Positions 23,901 through 36,580 of a DNA stretch of 64,000 bases are shown here, in pieces (the first letter of the stretch is position 1; every line of letters begins with the position of its first letter). The translations under genes and the position numbers were made by a program. Where the stretch lies: the NCBI GenBank assembly GCA_034336665.1, contig CM067564.1, forward strand, positions 47,849,451 through 47,913,450, read 5' to 3'. The notes beneath the pieces are model-generated. The model made no database searches, was not told where the DNA came from, and saw nothing but the letters and a program-made list of their open reading frames with translations. The DNA is from Luscinia megarhynchos (Eukaryota; Chordata; Aves; Passeriformes; Turdidae).

Positions 23901-26624
23901 CATATGACAATATATGGAAACTCCAACCATAGCTGCTTTGCTCTATTGGAGAAATATGGCCACAAACCCAGGAGAACTGCACTTTATTTTGGTACAAGTG
24001 AAGTTATGAATGTGTGGCACGACTGTGGGGTGTCCAAACTCTCAGCTTAGTGAAAAATTTTGCAGCACTGAGAGGAGTGATAGTAGGTGTTGCTACAAAA
24101 TCTAGGTTTTCTCCTCTAGTACCACATAAAAAACCACTCCAAAACAACAAAGCCTCTCAGTGAAACTGCCAGTAATACAAAATAAACCAAAAGGAAATTT
24201 GAAGAGCAAGAAGCATTAGCAATATTTAGAACTTTTCTCTCATTTGAAGTTTCATCCACATTGCCTCTTCTTGAGAATTGTGCTCCCCTCTCTGTTGTCC
24301 TGAATACCACCTGTAGATGAGTGTGCAGATGTGAGCCAAAGGCATGTTAGCCCATAGAGTCAGCATGGACACTGATGTGTCTCAGTTATTAAACTGGATA
24401 CTGACCTAAGCATCTTTTCCAATAGATGGAAAAATCTCAAGTGTGATCTCTTCTTCATCACTTGTCTTTTACAGTATCTCTTTCTACCCACTCCTCCCTC
24501 CCTTCCTATAAATGTGCAATTTCCTGAAAAAAAAATAAAAATTCCCCATCAATTTTATTTTTAGATTTATGTTTGTTTACCAGAATCTGTCTGAAGCCTC
24601 AATTCAATATCCACTCATTGATTTCCTAGCTCTCATTAGCTTAAATACTTACTTGAGGGTAAGGAGATCTTCATTGTTTATTTTAAGAGCATTTAGTTTT
24701 AAGATGGCCTTTTGCTTTATGTTGTATCTGAATCAATTTTTAAAAGGGACCATTTATAGTCTCATTCTCTTTAATGTTTACTTTTTGGCATGAGTGTCTG
24801 GTTGTTTCTGTTTTATAGTACTTTGAAACGGAAACTAAGTTAGATATAGAAATTAATGAGCTCACTGATCGTTTGCCAAAGAAAACATGACATAGAAGAT
24901 GCATGAAACAAATTAATCCAAAGATTTCCCTGAAAAATGCCCTTTCCTTTACCAGAAATAATGAACATGGAACAGAGTAATGATGAAGTTTACTAATTTG
25001 TTTTTGAGGGGTCACTGTGCTTTCTGGAAGGCAGTGTGACCTAAGGAATCATTAGTAAACCCTGAATTCTCTTCCCAGAATTAGTCTTAAATGTCCTCAG
25101 TTGAGTGATTCTAATTTTCTGCGAATCTAGAGCTCACCTTTTTCTTACAAAATGCTTTCAGATCCATAGGAAAGTGCTCTAGGAGAGCCCAGAAGAGAAC
25201 ATTTATGTCAGTAGTGTGATTTGAGCCATGGTTAACCCTTTTGTCTCTTCTTGTGCTGGAAGCACATTCCCTACAAAGTCCATATAGCTGAGCAATGTAC
25301 TTTATCCTGTTTGGTTTTCATAGCTTAGATCTGGATTTTCCTAATGCCAAGGCAAGCTTTTAGGGACAAAGAGAGTCAATTAGAAGTGCATTTTTCTAGA
25401 GGCAGATACAGCTCCCACGTAGGAAGATCCAAGAAGAATTGGATGTTGAAAGTGGAAAAAATAAGTAGTGCTAGAAATGTATAATTTCAAAAGTTGGTTA
25501 TTATTTAAATTTGAGACAGAAATGAGGGAAATTTGGAAGTAAGGAAATTAGAGACAATATGGAAATGTTGCAGTCACCAATTTGCAAAATGTGAAATGCA
25601 AGTATCTTTACTGTTGCAGCTCCCAGCTCTCTGTCCTTCCCTCCTCTACCCTTCTCTTCCCATTTCTATCTGGGAATTATAAGACTGGTTTGTATTTCCC
25701 AGTTTGGACGGTGCATGGAGTGGTGCATAGAGCCTCAGGGACTGGTAGGCTATAAAAAGCATCTTTAATATTCTGTGATTTACACTTTTTAGTGAGCCTG
25801 AATCTTTAATGGGGAACAAATGGTAGATCAGGAGACATCTTTGGATTGAAGCTTGCACTGTAGATATCACGTTGGTGTTCAATCAAAAAAAGTGTGTTTT
25901 CTGTAAAGAAGTATAAAAGATTTCCCTGGGATCTGAGGCTCAGGTGTTATCATTAAAGATGCCAGATCAGTGTATTGAGGAGCTTCTACAGCAGCTATCC
26001 TCACTGACATCTGCTGCAAAACACGGAGGAAAGAGAAGATGAGCAGATTATAAATGTACATCTGCAGAAGGAGTATACTTTTTTTTGGTTGTATTATGAA
26101 AATTGTAAAGGTCAGGCTGCAAGTGAGAATAATTTATTACAAAAATTCTGCAGTAAACAACTAGCCAGAATACATAAAATTTCTCTAGAGGAAGATTTTT
26201 TGAAGCAGCATATTTTTTATTGGGAGAATATAATTGCAAATAAATGCAGTATTCTATAAAATGTTAGAAGGCCAGAATGGCATGCTTCCAGCTTTTGGTG
26301 CTGAGGTCTGATGAACAAATATTTGAACAGAGAAGGATGAGGGAAAGAAGAATAAAAGGTCCATAGCATATGCATGGGCAGATTATTTTCATCTTGCAGT
26401 TGTTATGTTTCTGTGGGGAATCAGTAGTGTCACTTGTTTAGAAAATGCTGTTGACACAGAAATGTGGGACTTTAAAGAGTAAAAACCAGGTTCTTTACTT
26501 GCCAACTCATCTTGTGATGCTGTCAGTTTTGATCAGCTGAGGAGAGCCTTGCTGAGGGTGTCATCTGCTTTGTTTTTTATTTTTTAATCCTGGAATCCTA
26601 CTTTATTTAGCTTCATTTCTTTCT
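17946..26624. other. Gene-free stretch, candidate enhancer at 21115-21345
   Basis: No gene is supported across about 8.7 kb. The longest frame is 155 codons on the minus strand (20380-20847), proline/histidine-rich, with no domain. The stretch holds one strong conserved-element candidate around 21115-21345 (see findings), a pyrimidine-rich run at 25619-25670, and otherwise unique-looking AT-rich DNA. Confidence 0.5.
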
Positions 26625-26800
26625 TCAGCTTCATAGTAAGAGACAGGCCTCACCCTGCAAAGTTTGTGATCTAAATAGACAGGACCTGGAAAAGCAAATA
26701 CTAAGTCACAAAGTAATTGACTAGGAAAAGCAAATGAAAATGTGGGTGTTTCAGCCTCCTTTCCACCACCCTGCATCCCAGGAGCTGCCACATTTTGTAA
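26625..26800 (-). repeat. MIR-like amniote SINE
   Basis: The string TAGTAAGAGACAGGCCTC, then GTTTGTGATCTAAATAGACAGGACC, then TAAGTCACAAAGTAATTGACTAGG follows, in order, the antisense of an old amniote SINE whose text reads AAGAGACAGTCCCTGCC, then TACAGTCTAAATAGACAAGAC, then a GTGACTTGCCCAAGGTCAC block. The close run TCTAAATAGACA is the best anchor. Divergent and therefore old. The family name is from memory. Confidence 0.55.
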
Positions 26801-29800
26801 TTATCAATTTCTTTCTGTAGAGCTTGTGGTACTTCACAAAGCACCTGAGCAGAGACAGGCTCCCAGCCCTGCTTGGCTGGCTGTCACCTGAATCCACCTT
26901 CAAGGAGCTGCTGGTGTGAGTGGCATTGATTTAACCAACAGCTACTCATGATGTGAGTGGTTATTGATGTGAGGGAAAGACAAAGTCCACCCATAAATAA
27001 TGAGCCAAGTATAATGCAGCAAGACCAAATGTGCTTATGCATTTTGCATGAGAGACTCACAGGGCTCCAAAAGCAAACCAATAAAAACAGGTGATCTGCA
27101 GATCAGGGACTGTGACCAGCACCAGCTCCTTCTCCCAAGTTGCTAGGTGGGCTCCACCTCCAAATGGAGTTTTGGGAAGAGGGATGGAGAGTTCTGCTGC
27201 CCTGTAGCACTGCCTTTGTGGGCACTGGGCAGCCTCTCCCATCCGAGCCTGTGCTTAATCTGTTTCAAATCATCTGCATCCCTCATAAGGCTCAGCCAAG
27301 GCCACCTCCTGTGGGACTCCCACGTTTATATGCACAGGTCAGGGGACTTGGTTTTGGTGTTGGCTCCTCTAGGCATGCCAGTGGCTGAACAAAGGTGTCA
27401 ATTTTCCATGAAATGTAGATTAAGTTGGTGGTAAAAGAGGTTTGACCAAGTTTCTGGGATCTTTGCCACTTAGCCATTGCTGTTCTCTTTGTGCTGCACT
27501 TTAAAGCAGTAAGTGCTGTAGTTCAGGGAGTGTTTTGGGGTGAAAAGCAATTTTTAAATGCAGAATTTCAGAATTGCAGAATTGTACATTCCAACCCTAC
27601 AGAGAGCTGTGGCATGGACTGCTTTGAGAGTTTGCATTTTTTCATGCTGATGCGAGAAAAAATGAAATTTTTCCAGGTAAAGTATTCCAGGAAAAAGTCT
27701 TTCTGTGTTCTTTTAAAAAGAGATTTGAATGCTGGGTAAGAATCACCTTCAAATGTCTTTTCTCATATATGTCTTTTCTCTGCATATTCTGTGTGTGCAG
27801 CTTCACTGCAAAGTGTCAATGAGTGCAAATTTTGGAGCTCTCCCTTCCTCCTTTAGGGATTCTCTGTATAGGAAGTAAAAAAAAAAAAGAAAATAAAGAA
27901 TGAATTTTAGTTCACAGAGAACTCATCAGAAAATTTAAAGTGAAGAGTTTGGGCAAATAAATACTGTTTGAATTCTCTCTGTTCACTGCTTGACTTTTGA
28001 GCTTTTAAGGCTTAGGATTTCAAGCTTCTCCCACATTTGAGTAATTGAGAATTTCTGCTTGCTTTCTTTCTGTCCTGAATCAGCAGCCCAGCAGGATGGT
28101 GTGGAAAAAATTCATCTCTCTTGAGCCTTAAGGGCTAAGCCCCAGTCCTGCTATTTCTCAGGTACCCTCATACCCTTATTTGCAGCTGCTGCAGAGCACA
28201 CCCTACTCCTTAGTATGAGCAGTTTTAAACTGTCCACTCAGATCTATCAGTTCCTTCTGTCTCCCCCAGTAAGCCTTTATAATTCAGGAATGATGTGGGG
28301 GCCTGTGGGTGTTATCTTTGAGACTGAATTGCTCCCATAGTGACATTCAGATCTTGTCACCCAGAGAAAGCTCTGTGGCTGCAGAGGTTTATTGCAGTGC
28401 TAGATCTTTTCAGGGTGTAGAGTGCCAGCAGTGGCAGCTTTCCCTTCTTCAGGGTCAGAAGAGTAAAGGAGAGGTGCTCCTGGGGCTGGGATTGTTCAAG
28501 GATCCACTTTCAATTCATACATGTCCTGTGAGAAGTGAACTTTGGGACAGACTGTGTAGGAAATGAGTCTGGAGTAGCCAAAGAGCCCCACACCACAAAG
28601 CACCCAAGGTACAGAGAGGGGAGTGATTACTGGAGGTTTTTGTGCTACACAGAGAAACAGGTTCCTCTGATGAGGATCTCTTGTCATCTACCTGTCCCAG
28701 ATGGGCCCATCCACAAGGGCTGAAGTCATGAGCTTCATGTATCTAGGCAGTTCTCTCTTCTTTTGAAACTATTTTTCTTCTGTATATGTATTTTGTGTAA
28801 GTGCTTTGCTGATAATGAGTATTCTGAAATACATCATGTATTATACAAGTCTATAAATCTGTACAGTCTGTATGCATATGTATATATTGTATTTATATAA
28901 ACTGATACTGGAAAACATAAGACAGTGCTAGCTGTTGGAATGTACTGTCACAGCAGTTCATTTCCCTCTCTTGCCATGCATGTTTTATTCCACTTGTCCT
29001 GTAGTGGAGGGTGCCAGGGCTCTGGGAGTGAGGCTGTTCCTGGCTGAGGCAGCTGAGACCTGACCAGGACCTAGGAGAGCTCTGTGCTCTGATTCCTGAT
29101 TTGCTCTTTGAAACTCCCATTTTTCCAGATACATTTTGAAGTGTTGGATCAGCCCCCAGCAGCTGGGACCTGAAAAAATGTTTGACTTCAGACATAAACC
29201 TCCCTACTAAATGTGCATTTGGCAGTGCAGTGCAGTGGACTTTCCTCTTGGTTCAAGTGGCACATTTTGAGCCTGATTGCTTGCAGTATCTTTGGGGACA
29301 GGTTTGTGCTTTCTGGAAGGAGCAGTCAGGAGCAGGGATGGATTTACAGTACCTAACTACCAGATACTCATCATCAGAGCCATTGAAAGCTTCCAGGCTA
29401 GCCTGGAGCCACAGTGGTGGGATCAGAGCTGGTTCAGATGTTCCTGAAGTTTCTTTACAGTGACTGGATTGTTCCCATTGTGCTGCAGCTAAGACACAGG
29501 GCAGGTCACTGAGCCTGCCTGCAGCTCCTCACACAGCCTGGATCTACCCAGCTGCAGGCTGCAGATGTGTCTCTCTGTGCAGCAATCACCTCAAGGCAAG
29601 ACTCAGGTCCCCTTAGGCTTACCTGAACATCTGCACAGTCTGAACAGCTGTCTTGTGTGGAGAACCTCCCTCTGGACCACCACATCCCTCACTGGATGCA
29701 GCTCTGGAGCTGTCCCTGCATGTTTTCACTTGGTGGCATGTGAAGGATTTTTCTGGGACAGTGCTTTTGGCTCTGGCTGAACTTCCTTCCTCAGGAGTAG

Positions 29801-31461
29801 AATTGAAGGAACCAGCCCAGGCAGGAGCTACTGTATGAGGGTTAATGTAATTTTGGCTTCAGGACTGAGATGTTGCAGTGATGGGAAGTGATGCCTTTAA
29901 AGAGGAAGTCTGATGGGAATAAAAACACCACTAAAACCACAGCCAGCACTTTGCCATGGCAGGCAGATGTGAGAGCCCTAATGGGGGGGACCATGGCCCC
30001 TGAGATGTGGCTTCCAAGAAGGGCAACAGAGCCTTGATCTGTTGTAGCACAAAGAAAAATGGCTGGCAATGGTCTCAAAGAATTTTAACAGCAAATCTCC
30101 TTTGCATGGATGTAGGAAGCCCGAGGATGTCTGGAATTGCTGCACCTTGGCTGTGTGATAATAAGGAGCAGCTCTGTGCTTGTGAGCCCAGAGCTCTGGC
30201 ATTTCTCTGCTTGGAGCTTTTGTGCCCCTGTGAGCTGACACTTCTGCAGGGGTGGGTGTCACTGAAGTGGCATTTTCTGCCAGGAGCAGGAGGCTGATGT
30301 GTAAGAACCACATCAAACCTGCACAGAGATGTCCCACAAAGTGAGCACTCATGCTGTGCCCCATGGGGCACTGATGGCACTGGATGAGCTGTTCTTACAG
30401 CAGCCACCCCTCCCCTGTGGGGGCAAGGAGAGGAGCCCATGTCCCACAACAGTTCCCAATGGGAAATCCACTTTCTTGGCATTGTACAGGGGAGAGAATT
30501 TAGCAGTGAGGTGTTTCTGCAAAGCTGGGTTTCTCATCAGCCTGGGAGTAACAACCTGGGTGGAAAAGGGTGTGGGGAGGCTGCTGGACCCTGTGAGGGG
30601 CAGGAGTGTCAGTCAGAGAAATGGGCATCTGTCACTGTGTTGAGCAAAACCAGCACAGTCCCAGGGCAGAAACTGCCCAACAACATTTAGGGAAATCAGG
30701 AGCAAGCAAGAAACTTTCTAGTAAGCTGAAGACAAATTTAGCTGTAAATCTACTGATTTTATTTGGGCTTATATGAAGGATAATTTTGTCATCAGTGGCC
30801 ATAAGCCCTTTAGGAGGGAAAACTCTTTTCCCTGCTTAGTAATAACAACAGTGAATATTTTATAGACCTCATTTTTTAGGTGGTTTTAATTGAAAATGAA
30901 AACGAATGTGAATTTTTCTCAGAAATGTTTATCGGAAGTCTAGCCTTTTTTTTCTTCTTTATATATTGAAAAAATGTAGAGAAGATGCAATTTTATCAAT
31001 AACTATAATTTTTTTTCATATAAAAGTTTGTGGAAAAAACTCTTAAGCCTGCTTCAGTGCTATTCTGTAATAACCCATCCATTTACTTCAAAAGCTTCAT
31101 TGATTAATTTCATAGTTACACTCATTTCCCTTCTTGGAGAGCCTATATTTAATTATTTTTAATAACAGGAATATGAATCATATTATTCAATATCTTACTA
31201 TTACTCTTCATCTTTCCAAGGATGTCGGAAATAAAGAAATTTGTGCTTGGCATTTTGATGTACATGATGGAAACAAAGGAAATTGAAATTTTCTTTAAGA
31301 ATGCTAGGGCTCACATACATTTGTGTGTACTGCCTGCAAATTTAACTCAAATTGAAGTTGTGCATGGAGAGCCATATCAAATTAAAGCCCATTGCTGCAA
31401 ATAAATGTGAAAGGAGAATTGTGTCCCAAAGAACTCAGACCAAGGGTAGACCTGTAACCCA
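26801..31461. other. Gene-free stretch
   Basis: No supported gene or repeat in about 4.7 kb. A GC-richer patch at about 29500-30660 carries several overlapping frames of 60-135 codons on both strands, the pattern expected from fewer stops in GC-rich DNA. An A run sits near 27878-27889. Confidence 0.5.
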
Positions 31462-31520
31462 ATGGGATTTGGAGCCAGGTCTCTTGAATTCAGTCTTCTG
31501 ACCACAAGACCATCCTTCCC
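31462..31520 (-). repeat. tRNA-derived SINE head (MIR-like)
   Basis: GGGATTTGGAGCCAGGTCTC, then TTGAATTCAGTCTTCTGACCACAAGACCAT, follows the antisense of a MIR-type tRNA-derived head, which reads GGGATTTGAACCCAGGTCT, then CTGACTCC, then CTCTGACCACTAGACCA. It contains the remnant of the internal promoter B-box region. It is not a tRNA gene, because no cloverleaf or acceptor stem is present. Confidence 0.5.
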
Positions 31521-34500
31521 TTCCAAACATGGTGATTTAAAGCTTCAGGCCAGTTTTTCCTAAGTGCTCAGCATGCACCAGTTCCCAGTAAGAGACAGTT
31601 GTGTAGTCCCACTCATTTTTCAAAAGGGGGGAAAACAGTACACACTGAATACAACTTTCCTGGTTATACTGTGATCATTTCCAGCAGATTTTCTCAGCTA
31701 CCAGTCAGTGTTTTTTGTTTTGTTAATGAAGTATAGCTCTACTGTACTTCTATCCCCTTAGAATCTGCATTGTTTTTTACAGGCTGATCTCTGATACTGT
31801 GCCTTTGGGCAATATCCTGCAGGCAGTCTCAGTGCCCTCCTCCAGGTCACACCACAAAATGACTTGTGAATGAAAGAGAATTCAGATCAAGCAAAACAGG
31901 AGAGTTCAATGCAAAAAAGCAATAGCACAGCTCTTATCTATTTCTTTTTATACTATGATCTCCAAGTGATCCATGAAAAGTACCTTTATTTATTTATAGT
32001 CTTCAGATGGGAAAACACACTGAAGGTCCAGAATCACTCACCAAAACAAGAGTGAATCAGAACTAGGTTATGATCTTAAATCTCCTGGCCAATCTCTTAC
32101 CATGGCTTTTTCTGAAATTATTGTTATCTAACAGAAGTTTACATGGTTATTACTAGTGGGATTTTTTTTCCCCTAAGTGAACAGTGTTGATGATTTAGTT
32201 TTCCCAGTGTGTTTACCAGAGAGATGTGTTGAAAGATGGGACTTTTTTTAAACCAGGGCAACTGGACAAATATCTGTCATTGAGGGGATGTCATTGGTGG
32301 AGTGTCAGAGGTAGGGAGAATGTTTTACACATTGGGACAGAATGAATTATCAGTGTCCCATGGCACACTTCAGCCAGAACACATGTCCCAAGTGTATCCA
32401 ACAGTTCTGTCAAACTGATAAGGCCTGAAAGTTGTCCAGGAAAGCTGTTTCATACTTCAGATTGCCAAAGAACACATTGGCTTCTCATTTATTTACTGGA
32501 TGTAAATATGAATTCTCTTCTCTGGGCCATGGTTCTTCAAAGGGAATAGGAGAAAGAGAGTGTAAAGTATCCTGGTTTTCCCCTCAGTACTCATAAATCT
32601 GCAGAAAATAAGGCATTGCCCCTCATGTACCTTGCATCTGTATTTCTGGGGACTTGGCTGCATGCAGCCCTGAGTGCTTTGCTAATTCTGACACAGCACT
32701 GCCTCTTTAAGATAACGAGCTGAGGAAGCTGAATGCTCATTCTAACACTTCTGCATTCTCTAGGATTGTAGAAAATAAACCGGGTCATGAGCTGCCAGGT
32801 TGACTGGATTTTCTTGCATCTCCATGACCAAGAAAAGCTCATACATAGACTGTGTATCTGCAGATGCTGCTCTAGAAACTGATCTTTTTTCAGTATCTAG
32901 ATTGGTGTTTTTCTGCCTGTAAACCTATTCAGTCCCAGACAAGCTACTGCTTGTTAGGGAAGGAAAGAAAAGGAGACACCTTTGTCTCAGCTTCTGCAGA
33001 CATTCTTATTGTTTTCATCATGTTTTTGTCATTGTCAACAGAGAAGTGTTTGTGTTTTGTTCACCCATGAATATTCACTGATTGTCTCTCCTGATCTGTG
33101 CTTCTGTTTGTCCATGAGTGTGAAAGGAAGAGCAGGATTAGATTGACCATCTGAATTTTTTGAGGAAGTTGGTAGCATGGGGTGGGTCCAGTTTGGGATC
33201 CCAGATCTTTAATGGGGTCTTGCTTTGGAGGATGGGCTGTGGTGGCACAGGGCTTTGTGCATATCTCATGTAGCATGTGAGGGTTCTGGGCTGTGCTGTT
33301 ATCTCCCTTCCTGTTTTTATCTTTCCTCCACTGGCTTTCAGTATTGCATGCTTTGAAATAGTTGCTCTTACATAATCTAAAGAAAGAGAAAAAAAATATA
33401 AATAAAATGTGATCTTTATTGCCCTTAAGACATTTTGGAACTCCTGAAAAAGATTGATTGCTGCTACAGGTCACACCATGCCTCATGGAGACAGTCAGGA
33501 AATGTAATTTTGCATACATAAATAATATGTAAATTCTAATTTTCATGCTCAACAGGTGATTCATGGGAGTCATGGCCCTGGAAATTCTGACATACCCACT
33601 CAGCTCAACAGAAAGTTATTGGAAATTGGCAAAAATAAGGTTATAATATGATGAACGTGGTCTAAGGCTTGCAGTGGGACTTTGTATTCCAAATTTTTTA
33701 ACATCATGCAAGTTAACTCAAACTAATTTCAAAAGCAGACTGATGCAGAAACCTATGTGGAAATTGGTGTTATGGCAGGGTTGGAGGAAGCTCTGTGAGT
33801 ACAGTTTGCTTTGCTATTAGTTTGTTTACAAATTTTGAGTAAAATGATGACATTTGGGCTTTTGTTGATTTGGCAGCATCTACCCAGAAAGAAAAATTGT
33901 TGAACAGCTAAAACAACTTGAGGCAGGCAGACCAGGGAATCTTTCCTACGTAATGAGACCACGTGTCACGAGGAATTTGACCCAGGAGAGACTTTTTTCA
34001 CCTCTTTCTTTGGTAGGCTCCCAGGGTCGCATTCTCTGAGCTGGGAGTTGTGCAGAAGTGTCACAGGGGAAGATAGCTTGCTTCAAAATTAATTACAGTG
34101 AGATAAGGGTTGTGAAACAGAGCTGTTCCTTTTGGGGCTGTCAGCATCTCCCTCGTGCTCCTTCGGTGTCGTGCTGCCTTTGTGGGTGCTGGTGGCATTC
34201 CCAGTTGTTAATCCCACTTTGTCATTCATGCCATCCACCCGGGGTGTGGAGGGATCTCAGTGTACTCAGTGACGTTGAGATCTGGAATTTCTGTGCTGTA
34301 ATGGGAATGTTTTCTCCTTTTGGTCTTTTACTGGAAACATCTGAGACCTGATATGTTTTGAATATTACCTGTGAATTTCTCTGAACACTGTGATAAATCC
34401 AGCCAGGATCTCACAAATCAGAAAATGATCACCCAATAGGCCTTGCTGGCTTTCATGCTTCTGAAGGAGTGTATTGGAAGAGTTGTTTGACTGAAGTGAG

Positions 34501-34819
34501 TCTTCCATTGCTCCCACATAGGCAGCTGGTTTGGAAGTAGTTACTAAAAGTAATGTAGTTGTGGGAAGAACAATACTTTAATCTGACAGGTTTGGAAGTT
34601 ACATAATCTCAGAGGTTTGACGAGTCTGTCACCTAGTAACAGTTATTGAATGGCTTAAAGAAATAATGTGCTGAGAAAGTTAGAGGCTAAAAAGATGAAG
34701 TTGGTGTCTATTACTATTTTTATTGAGCAGCCCCATCACCTCAGGCAGGAACCTGTCTTCTATCCTAATGGGACTCACTGCCCCTATGATATTTGGGATT
34801 TAATATGGGATGTTGGGTC
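31521..34819. other. Gene-free stretch
   Basis: The longest frame is 170 codons on the minus strand (33061-33573). It contains a phenylalanine-rich low-complexity patch and no recognisable domain. AT-rich, unique-looking DNA otherwise. Confidence 0.45.
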
Positions 34820-34895
34820 CATCTCTACCTCTGCTTTTTCCATCAGTTAAATGTAATAGTATTTGCCTTTTGCAAAGCAATTTGAGATTTAAGGA
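34820..34895 (+). repeat. MIR-like SINE core fragment
   Basis: CTGCTTTTTCCATCAGTTAAATGTAATAGTATTTGCC, then TTTGCAAAGCAATTTGAGAT, follows the sense SINE core (AGTTTCCCCATCTGTAAAATG, then AATAATA, then a TTTGTAAAGTGCTTTGAGAT block seen in amniote SINEs). The CAAAGCAATTTGAGAT part is the strongest match. Confidence 0.5.
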
Positions 34896-35308
34896 AAAAA
34901 AATAGGGAACAAAAGTACTATTAATTATGGTTATTTTATTTAGTGTTTGATTGATTTAGTGATATCTTACTGTCAGTGTCAAAGATTCTCATAGAAATGC
35001 AGTATCTCCAAGAGAAAGAAAATTCACAGAGAATGAAGAATCAGAAAGAGAAAAAGGCCTCAGAGATTGGATCTCATTAAAGGAGATGATAGAAAAGAGT
35101 CTTAGACATATTTCAAAATGTAAATCATACTTAGAGGACACATCTGAAGCTAATGAAATTAGGCATAATGTGAGATTAATATACTTGTTTCAAATTATCC
35201 TATAGTCAATGCTCTAATAAAAGCACTCAGTCCAAAACCGGGTAAATGATGAAGATGAACGATGGGAAGGAGAAAGTACTTGAAGTGAGTGAAGAGTAAT
35301 AATATTTT
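34896..35308. other. Unannotated spacer before the ERV block
   Basis: AT-rich with many A runs. No open frame of note and no repeat recognised. Confidence 0.4.
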
Positions 35309-35510
35309 TGTTGTGGTTTAATCCTGCTGGCAACTGATCCCCATGCAACCATTCTCTCATACCCTGCAACAGATGGGGGAGGCAATTTGAAAGAGTAAAA
35401 TAGGAAAATTTGTAGATTGAGCTAAATACAGTTCCATAGGTAAAATAAAGCTGAGCATGTGAGCAAAGCCAAAGAAGGAATCAATTCACCACTTTCCAGG
35501 GGAGGAACAG
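35309..35510 (-). mobile_element. ERV LTR fragment (3' LTR of the remnant?)
   Basis: The left edge TGTTGTGGTTTAATCCTGCTGG matches the terminal block of the LTR at 36581 (TGTCATGGTTTAACTCTGCT). The match continues through TTGAAAGAGTAAAATAGG, a GATTGAGCTAAATACAGTTC block, AGGTAAAATAAAGCTG and GGAATCAATTCACCACTTTCC, each with a counterpart in the same order in the other two LTRs. After about 35510 the similarity fades. In minus orientation this is the downstream LTR relative to 36581-37160. It is more divergent than that copy, so it may be an older separate insertion rather than its partner. Confidence 0.65.
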
Positions 35511-35639
35511 CAGATTCTCCATCCCTTATTCCATACCATTTACATCATTCTCAGGTACCACTTACTCAATTCAATCTCTTCAACCACCACCCCCTTCCTA
35601 TCTTCTGGCACAAAACACAAGTGACATTTCTCTAGTCTG

Positions 35640-36580
35640 TGGACCACTCCTGTAGAAGATCCATAGAATTCCCAAAAAATGTGCACAAAAGTCTATCAGA
35701 TGTGTTGAGTTCATTTGGTTCGTGACTTTGGGCTCCATTTGGCATGGTGGTCACTTGGGACAGGAGAGGTGGTGAGTTGTGTGGAACTTTTGGGCACCAA
35801 AGCCAGCTCAGGTCAGGTTGATTCTTGTAAGCTTCTCCAAGGCTACAGTAATCTCTTTAACACTCAAATAATGGCTTACAACAATTTAAATGTATTTCCA
35901 TTACAACCTCCAACCCTGGTGCCCTTCAGCCAGGGTTTGACACTTTAATGAACTCTTACCTTTGTTCCTGCTCTGGCTTGCCCTTACCCACACATTGATA
36001 TCCCTGAGGGTGTATCTACTCTACATGGAACCTTATCTATGAGCCAGAGCCTCTCCCAGGGGTGTACCTGCTGTGGTGCATGCTTACCCACAGTCACCTT
36101 GAGGTGCTCCTGCTCCCCATGGGCCACAGCTGTGGCACAGACACAACTGAGATGGACCTGCTGTGGTGTGGGCACGTCCATGGCTGTGAACACTTCGGGG
36201 TGTCCTGCTCCCATGGGTGCTCACCCACAGGTCACATTGACTGGAGTCACTCTGGGGCCCCAGCCTGTCCAGCACAGCAGCAGCAGTGATGCCCTGGCCA
36301 TCTGCCAGCCCAGCTGCATGGCTGCTGCTCTTATCAGAATGTTCCCAGAGCACGATGACAAGCCACACGGCGGGACAGCACGCAGTGAAAGCAAAAAGCA
36401 GTCACTAAGGAGCACTAAACTCAAATATCCAGTGAGGGAAGCAAGCCCCATAGCAAGCACAGGAGTCTGTCAATTAATAGCTGATCAGCAGTAACAGCTA
36501 TAAATTCGATCTAGCATGTTTCAGTCAAATCTGTTGTTATCTTGAACTCCTTGAGCCCCATACTGGGCATGAGAAAGGAC
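35640..36580 (-). mobile_element. ERV internal-like region between LTRs
   Basis: About 940 bases directly abut the LTR at 36581 with no target-site duplication between them, as expected if this is the internal part of a minus-strand provirus. No gag, pol or env domain is recognisable. A minus-strand frame of 79 codons (36460-36221) has leucine-rich hydrophobic stretches resembling signal peptides, which is weak evidence. An imperfect repeat with a period of 90 bases is visible: ACCTGCTGTGGTG recurs at 36066 and 36156, each followed by a CTCCTGCTCCC-like block. No obvious primer-binding site complementary to a tRNA 3' end is seen next to the LTR. It may be a non-autonomous or heavily deleted element. 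Confidence 0.45.
36066..36245. repeat. Imperfect 90-base tandem duplication
   Basis: Two units start with ACCTGCTGTGGTG at 36066 and 36156. In the first the later part reads GAGGTGCTCCTGCTCCCCATGGG, in the second GGGGTGTCCTGCTCCCATGGG. Each is associated with an ACCCACAG followed by TCAC. It lies inside the internal-like ERV region. Confidence 0.6.

Noticed and set aside
25619..25670. Pyrimidine-rich run as a splice acceptor
   Set aside because: Ends in ATCTGGG without a suitable AG and no exon-like frame follows.
27555..27605. CR1-tail-like CAGAATTTCAGAATTGCAGAATTG followed by TTCCAACCC
   Set aside because: The intervening GGTTGGAAGGGACC block and further CR1 text are absent; may be coincidence.
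33061..33573. 170-codon minus-strand open frame
   Set aside because: Low-complexity phenylalanine patch, no domain, no supporting context.
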